DNA of 64,000 bases from SCTD01 sp963784675 (GCA_963784675.1 CAWASE010000014.1:186001-250000); one strand, 5' to 3'. Positions 1-8,142 are shown, counted from the stretch's first letter. The notes: generated by a model not told the origin, from the letters alone. Numbers and translations are program-made.

Positions 1-681
1 CAGGTCGTCGGAGAGCACCAGGTTGTCCAGCCGGAAGTCGTTGTGGATCAGGCAGGTGGCGACGTCCGGCGGCTGGTGCTGGTCCAGCCAGGTCATGACG
101 TCGGCGAAGTCCGGGACGTTGTCGGTGCGCGCCGCGACGTAGCGCTGCGACCAGCCCTCGACCTGGCGGGCGACGTAGCCGGGCCCCTTGCCGAGCCCGC
201 GCAGGCCGGCGGCGTCGACGTCGACGGCGTGCAGCGCGACCAGGCTGTCGACGGCGCGCTCACCGAGCCCGCGCGCCTGCTCCGGGCTCAGCGTGAGGCC
301 CGCGGGCAACCGACCCCGCAGGATGGTGCCGACGACCCGCTCCATCACGTAGAAGTCGGTGCCGAGCACCGTCGGGTCGTCGCAGAACGCCACCATCGCC
401 GGCACGTAGGGGTAGTGGGGGGCCAGCGCCGCCTGGACGCGGTGCTCGCGCCGCAGGTCGTGCGCCGACGCCGCCTTCACCCCCGCGGGCGGCCGCCGCA
501 GCACCAGGTCGCGGTCCGGGTAGCTCAGCAGGTACGTCAGGTTGGACGCGCCGCCCGCGAACTGGCGGACCGTCGGCGCGGTCGGCAGGTCGGGCACCTG
601 CGTCGACAACCAGGCGTGGACGGCGTCGACGTCGAAGGTGTCCTCGGCGCGGAGGTCGCGGGGTTCGTCGTGCGTCAGCAT
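1..681 (-). CDS. APH-family phosphotransferase, C-terminus cut by window edge
   Basis: The frame reads inward from an ATG at 681 to base 1 without a stop, giving 227 codons; the C-terminus lies outside the window. It has the protein-kinase-like aminoglycoside phosphotransferase (APH) fold: an N-lobe with F-A-G-G-A-S-N-L-T (about residues 41-49), a conserved V-M-E-R hinge, and the catalytic-loop motif HNDFRLDN at residues 213-220, where Asp215 would be the catalytic base. The pattern resembles the APH-like domains found as stand-alone proteins beside acyl-CoA dehydrogenases rather than true aminoglycoside resistance enzymes. The substrate is unknown. The next gene starts 36 bases away on the other strand, so the two are divergent. 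Confidence 0.85.
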   Translation of the reverse strand, partial: MLTHDEPRDLRAEDTFDVDAVHAWLSTQVPDLPTAPTVRQFAGGASNLTYLLSYPDRDLVLRRPPAGVKAASAHDLRREHRVQAALAPHYPYVPAMVAFCDDPTVLGTDFYVMERVVGTILRGRLPAGLTLSPEQARGLGERAVDSLVALHAVDVDAAGLRGLGKGPGYVARQVEGWSQRYVAARTDNVPDFADVMTWLDQHQPPDVATCLIHNDFRLDNLVLSDDL

Positions 682-717
682 GCACGCAGTCAAGCCGACA
701 GCGGGCAGACTGCTCGC

Positions 718-984
718 GTGACCCCCTCCAACGCCGCGCTCGCCGCCGGCTACGTGCTGGCCGTCCCTGTCACCGTGTTCACCCCCGGCTTCCTGAAGCT
801 GTGGCGCGGCCGCGACCGGCGGCTGTTCGCAGCCGCCGAGGTCGGCGCGGCGCTCATCACCGGTGGCTGGGCCGTCAAGGGCAACGTCCCTGCCGCCGGC
901 TTCAACGGCCTGTGGCTGACCGGCTTCGGCGTCGCCTACGTCCTGGAAGGACGCAAGCGCGCGCGACTGTCCTCGACGTCGTAG
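718..984 (+). CDS. small membrane protein, unknown function
   Basis: This 88-residue protein starts at GTG 718, chosen because it opens directly into a hydrophobic segment and lies just outside the divergent phosphotransferase gene. Three hydrophobic stretches (about 6-24, 40-52 and 60-75) with Gly-Trp motifs suggest a small multi-pass membrane protein ending in a basic K-R-A-R tail. Its 3' end overlaps the convergent ABC-like gene by 49 bases. I do not recognise the family, and no partner is implied by the neighbours. Confidence 0.6.
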   Translation: MTPSNAALAAGYVLAVPVTVFTPGFLKLWRGRDRRLFAAAEVGAALITGGWAVKGNVPAAGFNGLWLTGFGVAYVLEGRKRARLSSTS

Positions 985-1430
985 ACCACGTCCGCGGCGG
1001 CGACCGCCTGCGGGTCGGCCGTGGACAGCACGACCGCCACGCCCTGCTCGGCCCGCGCACGGAGCGCCGCCAGGACGGTCGCGACGCCGCGCGCGTCGAG
1101 GTATCCGAGCGCTTCCTCCAGCAGCAGCACGGTGGCGTCGGAGGCCAGCGCGGCCGCGAGGCGCACCCGCTGCCGCTCGCCGTTGCTCATCAGCTCCAGC
1201 GTCCGACCGGCCAGGTGCGCGGCGCCGAGCACGGCCAGCCACCCGGCGTCGACGGCGTCGACCGGGTCCGCGGGCGACCACTCGCTGCCCGGCGGGTGGT
1301 CCAGCAGCAGGGCGCCGGGTTGCTGGACGGCCAGCCGGCGGAGCAGGAGGTCGACGCCCTGCCCGTTCTCGCTGCAGAGGACGACCAGGCGTCCGGGGGC
1401 GACCGGGTCGGCGTCGGTTGCGTCAGCCAT
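936..1430 (-). CDS. degenerate ABC-ATPase-like protein lacking Walker A lysine
   Basis: The 164-residue protein starts at ATG 1430. It shows the second half of an ABC ATPase clearly: an ABC signature-like LMSNGERQR (residues 80-88) and a Walker B-like VLLLEEALGYLD (101-112) with a Glu pair, then a hydrophobic strand ending in S-T-A-D in place of the usual switch His. Where Walker A should be it reads ENGQGVDLLLRRL (21-33), so the invariant GK(S/T) is G-V-D. At 164 residues it is also shorter than a normal ATPase domain of about 200-230. ATP hydrolysis is therefore doubtful. It may be a pseudo-ATPase, and no permease lies nearby. Confidence 0.6.
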   Translation of the reverse strand: MADATDADPVAPGRLVVLCSENGQGVDLLLRRLAVQQPGALLLDHPPGSEWSPADPVDAVDAGWLAVLGAAHLAGRTLELMSNGERQRVRLAAALASDATVLLLEEALGYLDARGVATVLAALRARAEQGVAVVLSTADPQAVAAADVVYDVEDSRARLRPSRT

Positions 1431-1491
1431 CGGGTCAGTGAACCCGCTGCCCAGCCCGGCGTCGCGACCGGGGGCCTGGCATCCTCGCGGG

Positions 1492-1875
1492 GTGGACGTC
1501 ACGAACGTGCTCGCCGTCGGCGCCTCCTTCACCGGCGCCGCACTGGCGTTCGCGGGCGCCCGGCTCGGGTCGCGGCAGTCCGAGGGCGCCAGCCGTCGCG
1601 AGGAGTGGGGCCGCCGGTTCACCTTTGCGCTGGAGTCGGTGCAGGGCTCCGACGAACGCTCGCGACGGATCGGCCGTGCGCTGCTCGGCGAGCTGGCCGG
1701 CAGCGAGCTCGCCACCGACGAGGAACGCGGCCTGGCTCGGGCCCTGCTGATCGAGGACGTGACGTTCGACCCCGCGGGGGCCGACCTGCGGGCGCTGCCG
1801 GCGGACCTGGATCTGGACGCCACCCTGTTCCTGGAGGACGATGGGTCCACGTCCTCAGGAGGTGCACATGAGTGA
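1492..1875 (+). CDS. hypothetical protein with N-terminal membrane anchor
   Basis: The 127-residue protein starts at GTG 1492. A short hydrophobic N-terminus (about residues 4-22) rich in Ala and Gly looks like a membrane anchor or uncleaved signal. The rest is charged and probably helical (R-R-E-E-W-G-R-R, D-E-R-S-R-R, D-E-E-R-G-L-A-R-A-L), with an acidic C-terminus. No family is recognised. It overlaps the next small gene by 8 bases, so the two are probably translated together. Confidence 0.55.
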   Translation: MDVTNVLAVGASFTGAALAFAGARLGSRQSEGASRREEWGRRFTFALESVQGSDERSRRIGRALLGELAGSELATDEERGLARALLIEDVTFDPAGADLRALPADLDLDATLFLEDDGSTSSGGAHE

Positions 1876-2029
1876 ACCGGGCACGATCACCGTCAGCCGC
1901 GACCAGGTCTCGGCAGCCCGCGCGCTCGTGGCGATGTCGGGCGGTGCCGACAAGGTCGACCCGCTGATCGCCAAGGTGGCCTCCGCGGAGCCGCGCAGCC
2001 GTGCGGTCAAGCGCGCCAAGGCGTCCTGA
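1868..2029 (+). CDS. small basic hypothetical protein
   Basis: This 53-residue protein starts at ATG 1868. The start is fixed by a strong Shine-Dalgarno AGGAGG at 1857-1862, five bases upstream, and the ATG overlaps the stop of the preceding gene, which suggests translational coupling. The protein is soluble-looking with a lysine/arginine-rich end (A-V-K-R-A-K-A-S). No homologous family is recognised. The good ribosome-binding site is the main argument that it is real. Confidence 0.55.
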   Translation: MSEPGTITVSRDQVSAARALVAMSGGADKVDPLIAKVASAEPRSRAVKRAKAS

Positions 2030-2074
2030 CCTGGCCGCGACCCGTCCGCGGGCACGGTAGGTGACACTGTCCGG

Positions 2075-3028
2075 GTGAGCGTGCCGCAGCAGCGACCCGG
2101 CGTGCCGGGGGACGCGGCACCCGAGGTGCAGACCGTCTGGCGCCCGCTGGTTCCCGTCGACGTGCGGGCGACGCTGTCGCCGCTGAGCCGCGGCCGGCGC
2201 GACCCCACCTTCCGGCGCACCGACGACGGAGCGCTCTGGCGCACGTCGCTGCTCGACACCGGCCCGGTCACGACGCGGCTGGTCCAGCGAAGCCTGCACG
2301 AGATCGCCTGCCAGGCCTGGGGGCCCGGTGCGCAGGAGGCGGTCGCAGGGCTGCCCGACCTGCTCGGGGGACGCGACCGCTGCGAGGACTTCCTTCCTGC
2401 TCACCCGCTGCTGACCGACGCGCACGCACGGCACCCGGGGCTGCGGGTCCCGCGCACGGGTCGCGTCGTCGAGGCGCTGGTACCGGCGGTGCTCGAGCAG
2501 AAGGTCACCGGCAAGGAGGCCCGCAGCGCCTTCTGCGAGCTCGTCCTGCGCCACGGCTCGCCGGCGCCCGGGCCGGCCCCGGACGGCATGAGGGTCCCTC
2601 CCTCGGCCGAGGTCTGGCGGCACGTGCCGTCGTGGGAGTGGCACCGGGCCGGCGTCGGACCGCAGCGCTCCAAGACCGTCGTGCTGGCGATGCGCTCGGC
2701 CGAGCGGCTGGAGCAGACCGCGGGGCTCTCGCCGGCCGCGGCGGAAGCCCGCCTGTGCGCCGTCCCCGGGGTCGGCCCGTGGACCTACGCCGAGGTGGGC
2801 TGCCGCGCGCTCGGCGACGCCGATGCCCTCAGCGTCGGCGACTACCACCTCGCCAAGTACGTCGGCTGGGCGCTGCTCGGGCGACCGGTCGACGACGACG
2901 GCATGGTCGAGCTGCTGGAGGCCTGGCGCCCGCACCGGTTCCGGGTGGTCCGCCTGCTGCAGTGCAGCGGTTTCGCGATGCCGCGGTTCGGGCCTCGGCT
3001 GACCATCCAGGACCACCGCGCGCACTAG
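2075..3028 (+). CDS. AlkA-type DNA-3-methyladenine glycosylase (HhH-GPD)
   Basis: The 317-residue protein belongs to the helix-hairpin-helix-GPD base-excision glycosylases, which remove alkylated bases from DNA. The hairpin reads VPGVGPWTYAEV (about 230-241), followed by DALSVGDYHLAK, in which Asp256 aligns with AlkA catalytic Asp238. The E-Q-K-V-T segment near 141-145 matches the helix before the hairpin in this family. A C-terminal P-R-F-G tail follows the fold. The start is GTG 2075, six bases after a -10-like GACACT. The substrate range cannot be read from sequence. Confidence 0.88.
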   Translation: MSVPQQRPGVPGDAAPEVQTVWRPLVPVDVRATLSPLSRGRRDPTFRRTDDGALWRTSLLDTGPVTTRLVQRSLHEIACQAWGPGAQEAVAGLPDLLGGRDRCEDFLPAHPLLTDAHARHPGLRVPRTGRVVEALVPAVLEQKVTGKEARSAFCELVLRHGSPAPGPAPDGMRVPPSAEVWRHVPSWEWHRAGVGPQRSKTVVLAMRSAERLEQTAGLSPAAAEARLCAVPGVGPWTYAEVGCRALGDADALSVGDYHLAKYVGWALLGRPVDDDGMVELLEAWRPHRFRVVRLLQCSGFAMPRFGPRLTIQDHRAH

Positions 3029-3170
3029 GTCCTGGCCGCCCACGCGCCGCTCGCGCAGGTGTGAGGCGGCGCGAAGGGGGAATCATGGGGTCGCCTCGGG
3101 TGGGTCGGCGGAGCCGGACACCTGGGAGGCAGATGGAGACGATCCCTTTCCCTGTCTGTTGGAGGACACC

Positions 3171-3602
3171 ATGCTCATGCGTACCGACTCTTTCCGTGAC
3201 CTCGACCGGCTCGCCCAGCAGGTCCTGGGCCAGCTCTCCACCTCGGCCCGGCCGACGTCGATGCCCCTGGACGCCTGGCGTGACGGCGACGTGTTCGTCG
3301 TCGAGCTGGACCTGCCGGGGGTGGCGCCCGACAGCATCGACATCGATGTCGAGCGCAACGTGCTCACGGTGCAGGCCGAACGCCCCGTCCGTGCCCACGA
3401 CGCAGACCTCGCGGTCGCAGAGCGACCGCGAGGCGTCTTCACCCGACAGCTGTTCCTCGGGGATGCGCTGGACCTCGACGGGGTGCAGGCGCAGTACGAC
3501 GCCGGCGTCCTGACCCTGCGCATCCCCGTGGCCGAGAGGGCCAAGCCGCGCAAGGTGCAGGTCTCGACGGGAGACGCAGCGCCGCAGGCCATCTCGGCCT
3601 GA
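3171..3602 (+). CDS. Hsp20/alpha-crystallin small heat-shock protein
   Basis: The 143-residue protein is a small heat-shock chaperone: a short N-terminal arm (FRDLDRLAQQVLG), an alpha-crystallin domain from about residue 30 (DGDVFVVELDLPGV ... DIDVERNVLTVQAER) to about 125, and a short tail. The typical A/G-V-L motif of the domain end is present as AGVLTLRIPV. ATG 3171 is preferred because GGAGG at 3161-3165 sits at the right distance; a TTG at 3159 would place the ribosome-binding site inside the gene. Such proteins hold unfolding clients as oligomers in the cytoplasm. I saw no HspR (HAIR) or CIRCE operator in the 142 bases upstream. Confidence 0.92.
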   Translation: MLMRTDSFRDLDRLAQQVLGQLSTSARPTSMPLDAWRDGDVFVVELDLPGVAPDSIDIDVERNVLTVQAERPVRAHDADLAVAERPRGVFTRQLFLGDALDLDGVQAQYDAGVLTLRIPVAERAKPRKVQVSTGDAAPQAISA

Positions 3603-3608
3603 CGAGGG

Positions 3609-4904
3609 TCAACGCAGCAGCACGTGCTGCAGCGGGTCGCGCGGCGGGCGGGCAGCAGGCTCGCCCGCCGCGTGACCGATCGCGACGGCGCCCAGCGGCT
3701 CCCAGTCGTCGGCGAGCCCGAGCACCTGGCGCACGACGTCGGGGCAGAACAGCGTGCTGCTGACCCACGCGCTGCCCAGACCCTCGGTCGCGAGCTGGAC
3801 GAGCAGGTTCTGCACGCCCGCGCCGGCAGCGACGACGAACATGCGCTCCTCGGCGGCGGCCCGTCGCGCGTCGGGATAGTCGTGCGCACCGTCGCGCACC
3901 AGGCACGGCACGACGAGGTACGGCGCGCGGCGGAGCACGTCGCCGCGGGCCAGGCGACGCTCGATCGACGCGTCGCTGAACCCGTCGGCGCGCAGGTCGT
4001 CGGCCCACCGGGCGGCCATCGCGTCCAGCAGCGCCTCGGCACGGTCCTCGACGAGCACGAACCGCCACGGCGTCGTGTGGTGCGGCGCCGGCGCCGTCAC
4101 CGCCGCGGCCACCGCCCGCAGCACCGCCTCGCGCTCGACCGGCGCAGCGGTGAAGGCGCGCACCGTCCGGCGCAGCGCCACCGCCGACTGCTGCGCCTCG
4201 CGGGTGCCGAGGGTGAACCAGTCGTTCGCGGCGGGCCGTACCAGGGCGGTGGCGTCGCGTCCGTCGTCAGGCAGCGCCAGGCCGCGCACGATGGCCACCG
4301 GCACGCCGTCCGCCTTGCCCTTCACGAGCTCGGCGGCGCCGGCCAGCTCGTCGGCGACGGCGATCTCGGTGACCTCGAGCACGGCGCCGAAGGAATCGAC
4401 GGTGCCGCGCGCGTCGCGCACCGGGGCGAGCCCCGCGACGCCGATCGCGAGGTCGACCTGGCCGACCCGCCACGGCCGGCCCATCGTGTCGGAGACGACG
4501 ACCGCCACCGTCACCCCCGTCAGCGCGGCGAGCCGGGCCCGCAGCGCGCGTGCGCTCGCATCGGGATCGACCGGCAGCAGGGCGATCTCATCGCCGCGCA
4601 CGTTGCTGGCATCGACCCCCGCCGCCGCCAGGACCAGTCCGTTGCGGTTCTGGGCGATCAGCGCGGTGCCCCGGCGGGCCACCACGCGCACCGTCTCGTC
4701 GGCGATCGCCTGGAGTCGTACCTGCTCGCGGTCGGCACCCGGCGGAACCGGTAGCAGCCGCCCCTCCGCCTTGCTCAGCACCTTCGACGTCACGACGAGC
4801 ACGTCGCCGTCCAGCAGGTCGCAGGCCGCAGCGATGAGCGCCGCGACGTCGTCGCCCGGACGCACGTCGGGCAGGCCGGTCACCGGCAGCACCGTGTAGC
4901 TCAC
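3609..4904 (-). CDS. fbiB: FbiB, bifunctional F420:gamma-L-glutamyl ligase/FMN-binding protein
   Basis: The 431-residue protein finishes coenzyme F420 by reducing the dehydro-F420-0 precursor and adding the polyglutamate tail. Residues 1 to about 235 are the CofE-type ligase (G-D-D-V, TSKVLSKAEGR, VVVSDTMGRPWR, D-L-A-I-G). Residues from about 245 are the nitroreductase-like FMN domain (RRTVRAFTAAPVER, AAVTAPAPHHTTPWRFV, GLGSAWVSST). The length fits two-domain actinobacterial FbiB of about 440-460 residues. GTG 4904 is the start and overlaps the fbiA stop in a GTGA, so the two genes are coupled. Its 3' end converges on hsp20 with only six bases between. Confidence 0.95.
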   Translation of the reverse strand: MSYTVLPVTGLPDVRPGDDVAALIAAACDLLDGDVLVVTSKVLSKAEGRLLPVPPGADREQVRLQAIADETVRVVARRGTALIAQNRNGLVLAAAGVDASNVRGDEIALLPVDPDASARALRARLAALTGVTVAVVVSDTMGRPWRVGQVDLAIGVAGLAPVRDARGTVDSFGAVLEVTEIAVADELAGAAELVKGKADGVPVAIVRGLALPDDGRDATALVRPAANDWFTLGTREAQQSAVALRRTVRAFTAAPVEREAVLRAVAAAVTAPAPHHTTPWRFVLVEDRAEALLDAMAARWADDLRADGFSDASIERRLARGDVLRRAPYLVVPCLVRDGAHDYPDARRAAAEERMFVVAAGAGVQNLLVQLATEGLGSAWVSSTLFCPDVVRQVLGLADDWEPLGAVAIGHAAGEPAARPPRDPLQHVLLR

Positions 4905-5838
4905 GTGAGGAGCTCGACCGCGACCCTGGCCATCGCGGCGGTGGCCGGCAGGTCGGTCATCAGCAGCGGGACCGCCTCGACCCGCACGTCCGGCACGCTG
5001 ACGCCGGCATCGGCGGTGTCGACGAGCCACGCGTCGAGCAGCCCGCCCTGCGACCGCGCTCCGTAGAGCCGACCGACGGCCTCGGCGCTCGTCTCCAGGC
5101 CGCGTGCGGTAGGCAGGCGTCGGCCATCCCGCGCACCGGCGATCCACCGATGATCGGCGACAGCCCGACGGTCGGACGGGTCCGCAGCGCTGCCCGGATG
5201 CCGGGGACCTCCAGGATCGTGCCGATGCTCACGACCGGGTTGCTGGGCGGCAGCACCACGACGTCGGCGGCGGCGATCGCCTCGAGCACGCCCGGCGCGG
5301 GCGCAGCGTCGGGCGCGCCGATCGCGACGATGGCGGTGGCCGGCAGGGCGGCGCGGTGGCGGACCCACCACTCCTGGAAGTGGAGGACCTTCTCGACCCC
5401 GTCGAGGTCGACGCGCACGTGCGTCTCGACGCGGTCGTCGCTCATGGGCAGCAGCGTCGCCCCTGGCTGCCACCGCTGGCAGAGCGCCGCCGTCACCTGG
5501 CTGAGCGGGTAGCCGGCGTCCATCATCTGCCGGCGGACGAGGTGCGTGGCGAGGTCGCGGTCGCCGAGGCCGAACCAGGCGGTCGGCACGTCGTAAGCAC
5601 CGAGCTCCTCGCGTGCGTGGAAGGTCTCGTCCTGCCGCCCCCAGCCGCGCTCCTCGTCGATGCCCCCGCCGAGGGTGTACATGACGGTGTCCAGATCGGG
5701 GCAGATGCGCAGGCCGTACATCGTCAGGTCGTCGCCGGTGTTCACGACGACGGTGAGCTCGGCGTCGGGGTAGGCGTGCTGGAGCCCGCGCAGGAAGCGT
5801 GCTCCGCCGATGCCGCCGGCGAGCGCGACGATCTTCAC
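4901..5838 (-). CDS. fbiA: FbiA, 2-phospho-L-lactate (PEP) transferase, with one frame break
   Basis: FbiA (CofD family) transfers the phospholactyl or phosphoenolpyruvyl unit to the deazaflavin FO. From GTG 5838 the frame gives MKIVALAGGIGGARFLRGL, LRICPDLDTVMYTLGG, GLGDRDLATHLVRRQM and SNPVVSIGTIL, all strongly conserved. After G-M-A-D-A-C-L near 5106-5114 the frame is lost, and the true C-terminus (ARGLETSAEAVGRLYGAR ... VPLLMTDLPATA) continues in another frame to a TGA at 4901. Adding one base at about 5109 restores a 312-residue protein of normal length that lines up residue for residue with my memory of the M. tuberculosis protein. A one-base deletion, probably a sequence error, is the likely cause. 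The gene overlaps both xdhC-like and fbiB by GTGA. Confidence 0.92.
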
Positions 5839-6374
5839 GCCGGAGCCTGGTAGGTGCCGCCGTCGCGACCGTGACGGTCCGCGAGCAGACCGGCGACCGT
5901 CGAGACGGCGATCTCGGCCGGCGCCTTCGAGCCGATGTCCAGCCCGATCGGACGGTGCACGCGGGCGATCTCGGACGCCGGCAGGCCCCGCTCGGTGAGC
6001 GCTGCGACGTGCGGCGCCGTGTGCCGCGGGCTGCCCATGACGCCCACCCAGCGCGCCGGGAAGCTCAGCACGCCGGCCAGCAGGTCGCCGAGCTCGGGCC
6101 GGTCGTGGTCGGTGACGACGACGTCGGTGGTCTCGTCGATGCCCGCCGCGGCGACGTCGGTGACGCACGGGACGCCGTCCAGAGTCTGCGTCGGGTCCAG
6201 CACGACGCACGCGTAGCCGACGTGCGCCGCGAGGTGCACCAGCTGCTGCGCGACGGGGGAGGCGAACACGGCCACCAGCCGCCGCTCGCCGGTGGGGGCG
6301 GGGACCGCGCCGTGCGCCATCGCGCAGGCGACGTCGGTCTCGCCGTGCCCGTGCGGGTCGTGGGAGTGCGTCAT
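5835..6374 (-). CDS. XdhC/CoxI-family Rossmann-domain protein in the fbi operon
   Basis: The 179-residue protein matches the C-terminal Rossmann half of XdhC/CoxI proteins: a VAVFASPVAQQLV start, D-V-V-V-T-D-H-D, a WVGVMGSPRHTAPHVAALTE core and VHRPIGLDIGSKAPAEIAVS. Family members insert or protect the sulfurated molybdenum cofactor of hydroxylases such as xanthine dehydrogenase. The N-terminal XdhC domain is absent, replaced by a His-rich leader (H-S-H-D-P-H-G-H-G). It is first in the operon, overlaps fbiA by GTGA and starts 29 bases from the divergent methyltransferase gene. A molybdenum hydroxylase is not in this window, so a link to F420 or to the molybdoenzyme at 34 kb is only inferred from position. 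Confidence 0.85.
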   Translation of the reverse strand: MTHSHDPHGHGETDVACAMAHGAVPAPTGERRLVAVFASPVAQQLVHLAAHVGYACVVLDPTQTLDGVPCVTDVAAAGIDETTDVVVTDHDRPELGDLLAGVLSFPARWVGVMGSPRHTAPHVAALTERGLPASEIARVHRPIGLDIGSKAPAEIAVSTVAGLLADRHGRDGGTYQAPA

Positions 6375-6403
6375 GCCTGCAGTCTGCCTGGCAGGCTCGG
6401 GTC

Positions 6404-7219
6404 ATGACGCACAGCGAGCAGGACCTGGACGCCTTTGCCGCCTGGGAGCGCGAGGCCTGGGAGGTCCGCGCCGCTCCGTACGCCGCCTCGCTGGGTGACG
6501 CCACGCGGGGCAGCGTGCCCGCGCTGCTCGACGCCGCCGAGATCGCCGCCGGCTCGACGGTGCTGGACGTCGGCACCGGCCCGGGCTTCGTCGCGCTGGC
6601 CGCCGCCCAGCGTGGGGCGTCGGTGCGGGCGGTCGACCAGTCGGCGGCGATGGTGGCGATCGCCCGCGCGGCCGGGGTCGCCGCCGAGCAGGCGTCCGTC
6701 GACCTGCTGCCTTTCGCGGCCGGTGAGTTCGGTTGCGTGGTAGGCAACTTCGTCCTCAACCATCTCGCCCGGCCGGAGGCGGCCGTCGCCGAGCTGGGGC
6801 GCGTGCTGGTAGCGGGCGGGCGGCTCGCCCTCACCGTCTGGGACCTCCCGGAGGCGAACCCGGTGCTGGGGCTGTTCGGTCCGGTCGTCGCGGCGGCGGG
6901 CCTGACCGGTGTCGTCCCGCCCGGTCCGGACGCGCAGCGGTTCTCCGCCGACGCCGAGATGCACGCCCTGCTCAGCGGCTGGTCCGACGTGACGGTGCGT
7001 CGGGTGGGCTGGCAGGTCGAGGTCGACCCGGGCGCCTGGTTCGACGCCGTCGCGACCGCCACCCCGCGCACCGGCGCCGTCCTGGCGCAGGTCTCGGCGT
7101 CGCAACGTTCACAGGCGCGCGAGGCCTACGTCGCAGCGGCGACGGCCGCCTTCGGGACGCAGTACGGCCACGTCGTGCTGCCCGCCGCAGCGGTGCTCGT
7201 GACGGGCGTCCGCCCCTGA
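6404..7219 (+). CDS. class I SAM-dependent methyltransferase
   Basis: The 271-residue protein has the Rossmann methyltransferase fold: SAM-binding motif I VLDVGTGPGFVAL at about 53-65, an acidic motif II loop (VRAVDQSAAMV), the post-I motif region GEFGCVVGNFVLNHL and AGGRLALTVWDLPEAN. This is typical of the Methyltransf_11/25 families that act on small molecules; the substrate is unknown. The short intergenic region to the divergent xdhC-like gene contains an imperfect inverted repeat, and both proteins begin M-T-H-S. No ribosome-binding site is obvious. Confidence 0.85.
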   Translation: MTHSEQDLDAFAAWEREAWEVRAAPYAASLGDATRGSVPALLDAAEIAAGSTVLDVGTGPGFVALAAAQRGASVRAVDQSAAMVAIARAAGVAAEQASVDLLPFAAGEFGCVVGNFVLNHLARPEAAVAELGRVLVAGGRLALTVWDLPEANPVLGLFGPVVAAAGLTGVVPPGPDAQRFSADAEMHALLSGWSDVTVRRVGWQVEVDPGAWFDAVATATPRTGAVLAQVSASQRSQAREAYVAAATAAFGTQYGHVVLPAAAVLVTGVRP

Positions 7220-7251
7220 GCGGACCGGCTCAGCGACGGGTACAGGCTCGC

Positions 7252-8022
7252 TCAGGCGAGCGTGGCGTTGGCGACCTCGACGGTGAAGGGCGCGCACCAG
7301 ATGAGCACGGTCCACTGCCCGGACGCCAGGTCGATGCCCACCGGCACGTCGTAGTTCTGGTCGCCCTTGTTCCCGCTCAGGTCGGCGACCTTGCTGCCGC
7401 TGCCTGGCCGGCGCTGGTCGGCGCCGGGCACCAGGTACACCTCGAGCTTCGGGCCGTTGGAGATGTCGAAGTCGCTGAAGCGGACGACCTGCGACCCGTC
7501 GGCCAGGGTGTAGGCGGTGGCGGTGCCGGACCCGCGGTGGCCGGTCAGCCCCTGGAAGGAGCCGGAAGACACCGCCGCCGGCGCGGCCTCCACCGGCGCG
7601 GTGTCGACCGGCACGGCCCCGACCGGCGCGGCCTCGACCGGCGCGGCGACGACGACCGGCCGGTCGGCCGCCGGAGAAGCCGCGACCGGGAACGCCTCGT
7701 CCACGACGTCGTCGACGTAGTAGGGACGCAGCTGCCAGAACGACACCGCGACGACCGGGACGGTGACGAGCGACAGCCGGGCCCAGCGGTTCGGGACGAT
7801 CTTGCCCAGGACCACGCCCCACAGCACCAGCGCCGCGGCCAGACCGGCCACGCGCAAGAAGGTGGAGCGGCTCGAGACGGTGGCGGTGAGGACCTCCGGG
7901 GCGGTCAGAGCCAGCGCGCCGACCGCCGCGGCGCCCAGCGAGACCGGCACGAGCACCGACCTCAGCCGCCCCCGACGCGCGTCGGCGGCGTGGCGCTCGG
8001 TCCGGACGTCGCGGTCGCTCAT
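7252..8022 (-). CDS. DM13-domain membrane protein
   Basis: The 256-residue protein has an N-terminal charged leader, about three hydrophobic segments (about 23-40, 48-68 and 80-97), an acidic and Ala/Pro/Val-rich linker with repeated A-P-V-E and A-P-V-G/D units (about 110-145), and a C-terminal DM13-type domain (about 150-256): GSFQGLTGHRGSGTATAY, VVRFSDFDISNGPKLEVYLV, D-Y-D-V-P-V-G-I-D and a VLIWCAPFTVEV end. DM13 domains are proposed redox or electron-transfer modules; the conserved Cys in the I-W-C motif is present. The linker would place the domain outside the membrane. ATG 8022 is the start, divergent from fbiC. Confidence 0.8.
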   Translation of the reverse strand: MSDRDVRTERHAADARRGRLRSVLVPVSLGAAAVGALALTAPEVLTATVSSRSTFLRVAGLAAALVLWGVVLGKIVPNRWARLSLVTVPVVAVSFWQLRPYYVDDVVDEAFPVAASPAADRPVVVAAPVEAAPVGAVPVDTAPVEAAPAAVSSGSFQGLTGHRGSGTATAYTLADGSQVVRFSDFDISNGPKLEVYLVPGADQRRPGSGSKVADLSGNKGDQNYDVPVGIDLASGQWTVLIWCAPFTVEVANATLA

Positions 8023-8136
8023 GAGAGCCAGTGAAGCGGCCGGCTCGTGCCTTGTCACCAGGCGGCGCCCGCCTGTCACGGCCCGGTAAGGGCGTCGGCA
8101 GCAGGTCCGTCCGGTCGCTCCGGCCTGCGTGCGACG

Positions 8137-8142
8137 TAGCGT
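8137..8142 (+). promoter_or_regulatory. fbiC -10 element (leaderless type)
   Basis: TAGCGT (TANNNT form) ends seven bases before GTG 8150, the spacing expected when transcription starts at or next to the start codon. No good -35 is visible. A perfect 7-bp hairpin (CAGGCGG-CGC-CCGCCTG, 8060-8076) lies upstream in the 127-base divergent region shared with the DM13 gene. Confidence 0.5.

Noticed and set aside
3159..3170. TTG start for hsp20
   Set aside because: It would place the GGAGG ribosome-binding site inside the gene; ATG 3171 fits better.
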